Shown in pieces: positions 6,084-10,970 of a stretch of DNA of 10,970 nt. Within the stretch, counting starts at the first letter, position 1; every line of letters starts with the position of its first letter. The notes under the pieces were generated by a model. The model was not told where the DNA came from and ran no database searches. It saw nothing but the letters and a program-made list of their open reading frames with translations. The translations under genes were made by a program, and so were the position numbers. This DNA comes from Lentisphaerota bacterium (GTDB taxonomy: Bacteria; Verrucomicrobiota; Lentisphaeria; Oligosphaerales; Oligosphaeraceae): NCBI GenBank assembly GCA_012800625.1, contig JAAZIY010000103.1, positions 1 through 10,970 on the forward strand, given 5' to 3'.

Positions 6084-7424
6084 CTACTCTACAATTTCGC
6101 CATACAAGGAGTTCGCACTGCTGCGCAAGATTTTCACCTGGCGCAGTTCCCCGATGTTCAGGCTTTCCACCCAGGGGAAATTCACCACTTTATTGAGTTG
6201 GCTACGCCCGGTCCAGCGTTCCTCATTGCGCTTGCTTTGCCCTTCCACCAGGACTTCCAGGCTTTGTCCTATATAAGCCTGATTACGTTTTTCCACCGTT
6301 TGGTTAAGCTCTTCGAGCAGCACTTGATTGCGTCTTTTTTTCTCTTCCTCGCTGACATCATCGCGCATATTTTCCGCCGCCTTGGTGCCGCTACGCGTCG
6401 AATAGCGAAAAATATAGGCCATATCATACTTTATCTCGCGCATCAGCTCCAGGGTTTGTTCGAATTCCGCCACTGTTTCGCCAGGGAAGCCGACGATGAT
6501 ATCGGTGGAAAACTGCGCCTCGGACGCCAGGCTCTTGATCTGCCGCACTCTGTGCACATACTCCTCCAGCGTATAGCCCCGGTTCATTGCCTTCAGGATG
6601 CGGTTGCTGCCTGACTGCACTGGAATATGGAAGGCCTTGCAGACCTTGGACAGCCCGCAGATAGCCTGGATGAATTTATCGTTCATATAGCGCACATGCG
6701 GCGAGGTGAAGCGTATGCGCCAGAGACCCTCGATCTCCTCAAGTCTCGCGAGTAATTCGGCCAGATATGATGCCTCCGGATCATAGTGCCCTGCCCTTTT
6801 GGCCTCCGCTATGCCGTAGGCGGTGATATTCTGCCCCAGCAGCAGTATCTCACGGCTGCCCCGCTCTACCTGCTGCTTCACCTCGCGCACTATGTCCGCC
6901 ATGTCGCGGCTGCGCTCCCTGCCGCGGGTGTGAGGCACTATGCAGTAGCTACAAAACTGATTGCAACCCTGGATAATGGAGATATAGCTGCAAAGATCAG
7001 CCCCCTTGTGTTCGCTCAGACGCATGAAATCGTCGCCGCCCAAAGCGGTAACCGCAATATGCCGCTCCCCAGCGGCAATACGCTCTAAAATCCCGGGTAT
7101 CTCGCGCAGCTGATCGCTGCCCACAACAAAATCCAGATGCGGCAGCAGAGCGAAAAGCTCCGCGCCTAAACGCTGACCCATGCAGCCAATAAGACCGATT
7201 TTTAACTCTGGACGCCCGCGCTTGGCCCTCTTTAGCAAACCTATCTTGCCCAAAACCTTAAGCTCAGGCTGCTCGCGTACGCTGCAAGTGTTGAATAAAA
7301 GCAGATCCGCCGCCGATTCCTCCTCAACCTCCTGATGACCATGCGCCGATAATAAACACGACAAGGCCTCAGAGTCGCGCTCATTCATCTGACAACCGTA
7401 GGTGCGAAGGTAAAATGTAAACAT
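6084..7424 (-). CDS. miaB: tRNA-2-methylthio-N6-dimethylallyladenosine synthase MiaB
   Basis: A radical SAM methylthiotransferase that adds the 2-methylthio group to i6A37 of tRNAs reading UNN codons. Residue numbers count from an upstream ATG at 7448. The N-terminal UPF0004 domain has its three cluster cysteines, C19 (TYGCQMNE), C55 (NTCSVRE) and C89 (GCMGQR). The radical SAM CxxxCxxC is C162-C166-C169 (GCNQFCSYC). A C-terminal TRAM domain (about 385-450) includes WTGRSQLNKVVNF. NTCSVRE and the TRAM motif favour MiaB over MtaB or RimO. The preferred start is the ATG at 7424, which places the first cysteine at residue 11 as in the family and has AGG nine bases upstream. The ATG at 7448 would add eight residues and lacks a Shine-Dalgarno. 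Confidence 0.95.
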   Translation of the reverse strand: MFTFYLRTYGCQMNERDSEALSCLLSAHGHQEVEEESAADLLLFNTCSVREQPELKVLGKIGLLKRAKRGRPELKIGLIGCMGQRLGAELFALLPHLDFVVGSDQLREIPGILERIAAGERHIAVTALGGDDFMRLSEHKGADLCSYISIIQGCNQFCSYCIVPHTRGRERSRDMADIVREVKQQVERGSREILLLGQNITAYGIAEAKRAGHYDPEASYLAELLARLEEIEGLWRIRFTSPHVRYMNDKFIQAICGLSKVCKAFHIPVQSGSNRILKAMNRGYTLEEYVHRVRQIKSLASEAQFSTDIIVGFPGETVAEFEQTLELMREIKYDMAYIFRYSTRSGTKAAENMRDDVSEEEKKRRNQVLLEELNQTVEKRNQAYIGQSLEVLVEGQSKRNEERWTGRSQLNKVVNFPWVESLNIGELRQVKILRSSANSLYGEIVE

Positions 7425-7501
7425 ATAGCTAAACCTAAATCTATACATAAAGCATATAATATAATACCATATCCACCAAGCAGACCCGCAAAAAAAAACC
7501 G

Positions 7502-7511
7502 TTTGCGCAAA
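7502..7511. repeat. Palindrome TTTGCGCAAA
   Basis: A perfect 10-bp palindrome in the miaB/winged-helix spacer, next to a run of nine A. It could be a binding site or chance. The spacer as a whole (7425-7716) is AT-rich and holds the pentamer array, the operator and the promoter listed separately. Confidence 0.3.
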
Positions 7512-7550
7512 ACATACACAAAGACAAAAGCAAAGGGTGTAGTTAAATAT

Positions 7551-7595
7551 ACTACACTATACTGTAATGCACTAAACTAAACCATACTAAACTGT
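7551..7595 (+). repeat. Pentamer array, candidate tubC-like centromere
   Basis: Nine successive 5-bp units in one register, of which seven begin ACT (ACTAC, ACTAT, ACTGT, ACTAA three times, ACTGT again); the other two are AATGC and ACCAT. TGTAGT at 7538-7543 is complementary to ACTACA at 7551-7556. The array lies upstream of the winged-helix gene, the same place as the iterons of tubC on plasmids with TubZ. Alternate units recur every 10 bp, so bound proteins would sit on one face of the helix. A pyrimidine-rich stretch (7600-7650) separates the array from the promoter. Confidence 0.6.
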
Positions 7596-7643
7596 GCTTT
7601 GTCTTGTTCTCTTTGATTTCACTTCTTTTTTTCACGCGATTTC

Positions 7644-7672
7644 TTGACCTTCCAATGGCAGTATGGTATAGT
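7644..7672 (+). promoter_or_regulatory. Sigma70-type promoter of the winged-helix/tubulin-like operon
   Basis: TTGACC (7644-7649), a 17-base spacer, then TATAGT (7667-7672). The predicted transcript start is near 7679, giving a leader of about 38 bases before the ATG at 7717. The -10 box lies inside the inverted pentamer cluster, so a repressor bound there would block initiation. Confidence 0.7.
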
Positions 7673-7677
7673 ATGCT
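7658..7677 (-). promoter_or_regulatory. Inverted pentamer cluster, candidate operator
   Basis: Read on the minus strand in 5-bp steps this is AGCAT, ACTAT, ACCAT, ACTGC, the same unit types as the array at 7551-7595 but in the opposite orientation. It overlaps the -10 box of the operon promoter, which suggests autorepression by the winged-helix protein, as known for TubR. Confidence 0.55.
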
Positions 7678-7716
7678 GATTTAGTTTGTCATTTTGATTT
7701 AGGGCATGATTTTTTT

Positions 7717-8058
7717 ATGACTGGCACTGAGGCCTTGGCATTATTTGAGCGGCAGGTGGACTTTTTATCAGAGTCTCACTATTTGCTGTTATTATGGTCT
7801 GCCACGGCTGAGGACCGTTCATTAAAGTACAACTTGACCAATTTTTTTGATGATTTGAAGCATTTAGGCATCACTCGCACCAAGCAGACTGCGGTTGCTT
7901 TGGCCGAGGTATTGTCTGGTTTACGTTTTATTGAGATGCGTGACGAGAGCAACCGCAAGAATCTTTACATCAGCCGTTACGGGGCTTTGGCTCTGGCTCG
8001 TTTAGTTGAGAGCCGTCGTTTTGAATCCAGGCAATCATCATATTTAGAGGAGCGCTAA
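7717..8058 (+). CDS. Small winged-helix protein, candidate TubR-like adaptor
   Basis: A 113-residue protein with no membrane segment. Predicted helices at about 36-51 (KYNLTNFFDDLKHLG) and 53-68 (TRTKQTAVALAEVLSGL) are followed by RFIEMRDESNRKNLYIS, which reads as a beta-hairpin wing, and a last helix (RYGALALARLVESRR). This fits a winged helix-turn-helix DNA-binding fold. Size, fold, position directly before a tubulin-like GTPase and the repeats upstream all match TubR, the centromere-binding adaptor and autorepressor of type III plasmid partition; the sequence itself is not one I recognise as TubR. The ATG at 7717 has AGGG twelve bases upstream, a long spacing. Its codons are richer in A/T than those of the downstream gene. 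The stop is one base before the next ATG. Confidence 0.65.
   Translation: MTGTEALALFERQVDFLSESHYLLLLWSATAEDRSLKYNLTNFFDDLKHLGITRTKQTAVALAEVLSGLRFIEMRDESNRKNLYISRYGALALARLVESRRFESRQSSYLEER
8047..8052 (+). promoter_or_regulatory. Strong Shine-Dalgarno at the coupled junction
   Basis: GAGGAG seven bases before the ATG at 8060, inside the 3' end of the upstream gene. With the TAAGATG junction it indicates translational coupling and strong initiation of the tubulin-like gene. Confidence 0.85.
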
Positions 8059-8059
8059 G

Positions 8060-9157
8060 ATGACTATAGGCATAGGTGGGGCGGGTTGCAAGATTGCTGC
8101 CAGGCTAGACTCCGAGGCGGTTCTTGTCAACGTATCTGAGACTGAGCTGGGCAAGGTTGATGGCGGCGGGCGTCGTCTGCTGGCTTCTTTGCATGCTGGC
8201 CGCGGGCAGTTTAAGGGTTCGCGCAAGGATCCGGCCATAGGTCTGGACGCTTATTTGTCTGTGAAGCGCGAGCTTTTACCCCTCATCCGCGGCAACTACG
8301 TTTTCAGTTCCACAGGGGGCGGCACGGGCAACGGCATCTGCACGGGGATACTGCGCGATTTAAGCGAGGAAGAGCACATAGCCACTGAGGACAAGACGTT
8401 TTTTGCGCTGTTGCTGCCCTACGCTAGGCTGGAGTCCAGCGAGTTTGTCAGCAACACCAGCGATTTTCTTGCCGGCCCTTTGGCCGAGGCCATAGACAGC
8501 GGCAACACCGGCAACATAGTGCTGTTCAGCAACAGCGTGAAATTCGAGCAGAAGCTCTCCGAGGAGGATTTCAACGCCATGCTAGTGGACTCCTTGCGCC
8601 AGTTTTTTGCCGTTCCGGACAAAAACGACCGCCTGCGTCTGCTTGATGGGCATATAGACCACGAGGATTTCGCCCTGTTTTTGTCCAAGCCCTACTTCAA
8701 TCATTTCACCTGCTTCGACTACGATGCGCAGCAGTCTTTCGAGAAGCAATTGGCCAAGCATCCCAATCCCTTGCTGCTGCCTCCCGAGAACCCCATCGAG
8801 GCCTTGTTCCTGCTCGAGGTGCCCTCCGGTGCCGACCCCACCATATTCTACGACATCGTCGAGCACTTCACTGCTCGCAATGTCTCACCCATATATAGCG
8901 TGGTGGAGAACCCCGATATCGAGCGGCCCTTCATCAGCGTGGCCTTGCTTTACTCCAGAAAACCTGCCGAGCTGGTCAACGACTTCAATAAAATCGCCGA
9001 AAAACATGCCCAGGCCAAGGTACAAAAATCCCTGGACCAATATGTGACCCTGGAAAAACTCAATGTCAACCTGGCCGACGAGGCCAAGGCGGCTCTGAAA
9101 CAACGCGGAGACGAAGAGGGCATCCTTGACATACTAAAACGCATAGGCAGGCTTTAA
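8060..9157 (+). CDS. Tubulin/FtsZ-superfamily GTPase, candidate TubZ-like
   Basis: A 365-residue GTPase expected to form nucleotide-driven filaments in the cytoplasm. The phosphate-binding loop T1 is GIGGAGCK at 4-11. The tubulin signature (T4) is STGGGTGNG at 84-92. The T7 loop, which completes the active site of the next subunit, is GHIDHEDF at 197-204 and aligns with the FtsZ pattern NxDxxD, keeping D200 and D203 but with His198 for Asn. The C-terminal domain is followed by a charged helix and the tail EEGILDILKRIGRL; no clear FtsZ-type C-terminal peptide is seen. It is too divergent to be the cell-division FtsZ. TubZ, an FtsZ-like family of membrane remodelling, or an undescribed branch are possible; the preceding winged-helix gene favours TubZ-like. 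The start is fixed by GAGGAG. Confidence 0.85.
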   Translation: MTIGIGGAGCKIAARLDSEAVLVNVSETELGKVDGGGRRLLASLHAGRGQFKGSRKDPAIGLDAYLSVKRELLPLIRGNYVFSSTGGGTGNGICTGILRDLSEEEHIATEDKTFFALLLPYARLESSEFVSNTSDFLAGPLAEAIDSGNTGNIVLFSNSVKFEQKLSEEDFNAMLVDSLRQFFAVPDKNDRLRLLDGHIDHEDFALFLSKPYFNHFTCFDYDAQQSFEKQLAKHPNPLLLPPENPIEALFLLEVPSGADPTIFYDIVEHFTARNVSPIYSVVENPDIERPFISVALLYSRKPAELVNDFNKIAEKHAQAKVQKSLDQYVTLEKLNVNLADEAKAALKQRGDEEGILDILKRIGRL

Positions 9158-9195
9158 GGTAAACCGTTCCCAAAAGCCAAGCAAAATTGAAGTGA

Positions 9196-9245
9196 CTTGA
9201 TGTGCCTTAGTGTGACTTGGTGTGTCTTAGTGTGTCTTGGTGTCC
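9196..9245 (-). repeat. Decamer array (five units)
   Basis: Read on the minus strand: GGACACCAAG, ACACACTAAG, ACACACCAAG, TCACACTAAG and a decayed GCACATCAAG. It lies between the tubulin-like and kinase genes. Confidence 0.85.
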
Positions 9246-9274
9246 AATAAGCCGACGCGCCAGTAGCCTGGCAT

Positions 9275-9287
9275 TTGACCATACTGC
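9275..9287 (+). promoter_or_regulatory. TTGACC with operator-like ACCATACTGC upstream of the kinase gene
   Basis: TTGACC (9275-9280) equals the -35 box of the tubulin operon, and the overlapping ACCATACTGC (9278-9287) is identical to the minus strand of 7658-7667 in the operator. The -10 at 17 bases (CACATA) is poor, so this is a weak or activated promoter, or only a protein-binding site. Confidence 0.45.
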
Positions 9288-9326
9288 AAACAACTTACAC
9301 ATAGCCCGAGGACCAAATTTCCCCGG

Positions 9327-10721
9327 GTGGTTTCAGACAGCTACATGAAAACTGACAGCAATAAAAAACAAAACACTGCAGGCAAGCCAGTTAACCTGCC
9401 GCAGGAAAGCCTGCGTAAATACATAGGGGCTGCACAAAATAATGACACGGCTAAACAAAAACAGACCGAATCGAAAAAAAATCAAAAGGGAATTAGGCGA
9501 TACCTGGCTGAAGATGAACTGGTCGCAGAGAAGAAAAAGGTGCTCGAAACACAGCTGATAGACGCCGCCAGGCTGCGGGAAAAAAAATCCGCCCAAGAAA
9601 GTAGCGAGCCTGAAAAGGACATCCTTTTGCCGCTGCTCACGAAGACCAAAGTAGCTGATATGCCGACCAAGCCGGAGCCTGAGGAAAGTGAGCCGCAGGC
9701 GGCAGGCAGCGATTTGAGCGGCGGCGGATTGCGGGCTTTGGACCTGGCAGCCACTCAGGAAAGCCTGCCTCAGCTAGATGAACAGGCCATCATGGAGATT
9801 AGGGCGGCGGCCAGAAAAGGCGACTACGAGCTGCTCGAGGCGGTGGCCAGAGGAGCAGAAAGCATACTCTACAAGGCCAGGGCAGGGCGCCATGTCTTCT
9901 GTGTGAAGGCCATACGCAACCGCATGGACGGCTGGCTGGGCAACAGCAAGACCAGGGGCAACCAGGAGAAACTCCAGGATGTCTCCTTTGCCACCAAGAT
10001 ACGCCACCTGCGCAACGAATATGATGTGGCTCGAGCAGTGTACAGCGCGGAGCAGGGCTTCCCCCTGGTAAGGGTCTTCTCCATGCGCCGCGTCACCCGC
10101 CTCGGTTTCGAGCTGGGCTGGGACCTGCTCATGGAGTACATACAGGGCCATGACCTCTCCGAGCGCAACATCATACGCAAACTCTCGGTCGATGACCGCA
10201 TACGCATCATGTATCAGTGCGTGCAGGCTCTGGAGTATTTGCACAGGCGCAAACTCATACACCTGGACATCAAGCCATCGAATTTCATGCTGAGCAGAGA
10301 AGGCAGGATAAGGCTTATCGACTTCGGTATCTCGGTGCTCAGCGGCTACAAGGGACGCTCCATCACCGGCACCGCCGGATATCTGTCGCCCGAGCAGATA
10401 GCCAAGGAGACCCTGAACGAGGCCACCGATATCTTTGCGCTCGGAGTTACTTTTGCCATACTTTTTGGCGGCAGGCCATTGAGCCAAAGCCTGGACGAGC
10501 TTTTGCAACGCTCGGTGCGCCGAGACGCCCGCTATCACTTGGAAAGCGGCGACGTCACCGCGGTTGTTGATATGCCGGAGCTGGTGCAAGAGCGACCGCT
10601 GATCGCCGAGATCATCCGCAACTGCTCCATCTTAAAGCGCGACAGCCGCATCCCCAACTGCCAGGCTTTGCTCAGGCAGCTGCAAAGCGCCGCCAAAACC
10701 TACGGCCTCGAGCTGCAGTAG
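9327..10721 (+). CDS. Hanks-type serine/threonine protein kinase with charged N-terminal extension
   Basis: A soluble 464-residue kinase. Residues 1-155 are hydrophilic, rich in Lys, Glu and Gln, and probably disordered. The kinase domain (about 168-455) has a degenerate glycine loop (ARGAES, 174-179), the ATP-binding lysine K194 (FCVKAIR), the alpha-C glutamate E231 (RNEYDVAR), the catalytic loop HLDIKPSN (312-319, D314, K316, N319), DFG at 332-334, and activation-segment SPE at 354-356. All residues needed for catalysis are present, so it should be active. HLD replaces HRD, so it is not an RD kinase. No membrane segment or extracellular sensor is present, unlike PknB. The start is GTG at 9327, with AGGA 14 bases upstream; ATG at 9345 is an equal alternative. 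The substrate is unknown; the adjacent tubulin-like protein is an obvious candidate. Confidence 0.88.
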   Translation: MVSDSYMKTDSNKKQNTAGKPVNLPQESLRKYIGAAQNNDTAKQKQTESKKNQKGIRRYLAEDELVAEKKKVLETQLIDAARLREKKSAQESSEPEKDILLPLLTKTKVADMPTKPEPEESEPQAAGSDLSGGGLRALDLAATQESLPQLDEQAIMEIRAAARKGDYELLEAVARGAESILYKARAGRHVFCVKAIRNRMDGWLGNSKTRGNQEKLQDVSFATKIRHLRNEYDVARAVYSAEQGFPLVRVFSMRRVTRLGFELGWDLLMEYIQGHDLSERNIIRKLSVDDRIRIMYQCVQALEYLHRRKLIHLDIKPSNFMLSREGRIRLIDFGISVLSGYKGRSITGTAGYLSPEQIAKETLNEATDIFALGVTFAILFGGRPLSQSLDELLQRSVRRDARYHLESGDVTAVVDMPELVQERPLIAEIIRNCSILKRDSRIPNCQALLRQLQSAAKTYGLELQ

Positions 10722-10741
10722 ACCGCGGCAAAAAAACCTTT

Positions 10742-10970
10742 GAAACACAAATGCACAGAAATGCACACTAAGAGGAAGCGGATTAAGCAGACAAACTACA
10801 ATTGCAAGATTTTGAATAACACGATTTCATCTCAAAAACAGAAAAACTTGATGAAATAGCATGAAAAACGTAAATTTTCTGCTGAAATTTCAATTTTTCT
10901 TGAGAATCTGTCCATTTGGTGCCCCGAAGGGGCAACCTAATATAGCCCAGGGTAGGCGAGGCTCCGCAGG
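10742..10970. repeat. Intergenic region with decayed decamers, a shared 21-mer and a GC-rich hairpin
   Basis: After the kinase gene, three decayed decamers (10742-10772) run into AAGAGGAAGC, G, GATTAAGCAG (10770-10790), which matches 69-89 with one mismatch. Positions 10800-10915 are AT-rich, with no ORF or RNA recognised. GCCCC-GAA-GGGGC (10921-10933) forms a tight hairpin, and GCCCAGGGTAGGCGAGGC follows, cut by the window end; this looks like the start of a GC-rich, REP-like dispersed element. No terminator with a U-tract is seen for the kinase gene. Confidence 0.5.

Noticed and set aside
6081..6614. Plus-strand open frame of 177 codons
   Set aside because: It is antisense to the TRAM and radical SAM part of miaB, with low-complexity Phe/His/Leu sequence typical of a shadow frame.
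7449..7475. miaB promoter from TATTATATTATA on the minus strand
   Set aside because: AT-rich and suggestive, but no -35 at an acceptable spacing was found.
7706..7720. Tiny upstream ORF ATG ATT TTT TTA TGA overlapping the winged-helix start
   Set aside because: The AGGG before it is only one base from its ATG, too close to act as its Shine-Dalgarno; the overlap is probably chance in a T-run.
8060..9157. Annotation as cell-division FtsZ
   Set aside because: The T7 Asn is replaced, the N-terminal and C-terminal FtsZ peptides are not recognisable, overall sequence is divergent, and the gene is coupled to a small DNA-binding-like protein with no ftsA or ftsQ nearby.
9774..10589. Long minus-strand open frame of 271 codons
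   Set aside because: It lies entirely inside the kinase gene in the opposite strand, and its translation shows no family motif, while the plus-strand frame has every kinase motif.

Overview
The window reads as a stretch of bacterial chromosome with moderate GC, carrying conserved housekeeping genes (efp, rnc, miaB) next to less common ones. The organism cannot be fixed from the sequence. The RNase III signature (NQRLEFLGDAVL) and MiaB N-terminus (TYGCQMNERDSEAL) recall PVC-group bacteria (Verrucomicrobiota/Lentisphaerota) from memory; this is a low-confidence inference.

Layout. Positions 1-213 are intergenic repeat. A minus-strand block holds an orphan, apparently Cys-less ketoacyl-synthase-like protein (214-960) and elongation factor P (1020-1589). 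RNase III (1676-2413, plus) diverges from efp and converges on a GT-C type membrane glycosyltransferase (2523-4040, minus). Upstream of that gene lies a small ORF (4037-4183) that overlaps it by GTGA. Two different HAD-superfamily hydrolases (4211-5038 and 5148-5915, minus) and MiaB (6084-7424, minus) follow. The last third is on the plus strand: a small winged-helix protein (7717-8058), a tubulin/FtsZ-superfamily GTPase (8060-9157) and a Hanks-type Ser/Thr kinase with a long charged N-terminus (9327-10721).

The most interesting part is 7538-10721. The winged-helix gene and the tubulin-like gene are translationally coupled (TAAGATG, strong Shine-Dalgarno). Upstream there is a 45-bp array of 5-bp near-repeats. 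A second, inverted set of the same pentamers overlaps the -10 box of a good sigma70-type promoter. This has the architecture of a type III (TubZ-TubR-tubC) partition locus, but it sits beside housekeeping genes. A 10-mer from the operator (ACCATACTGC) recurs upstream of the kinase gene, next to another TTGACC, which suggests that the kinase belongs to the same regulon. A tubulin-like filament with a DNA-binding adaptor and a dedicated kinase is the candidate undescribed system.

Most intergenic spacers carry a polar repeat made of 10-bp units (consensus WCACACNAAG), starting with GGACACNAAG and usually exactly four units long. Some copies are joined to a second conserved segment ending CTTTTTGGACGGGGTCTA, which supplies the stop codon of the glycosyltransferase gene. 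Such arrays occur in both orientations and contribute to hairpins at the 3' ends of efp and rnc. No tRNA, rRNA, insertion sequence or CRISPR array was seen.
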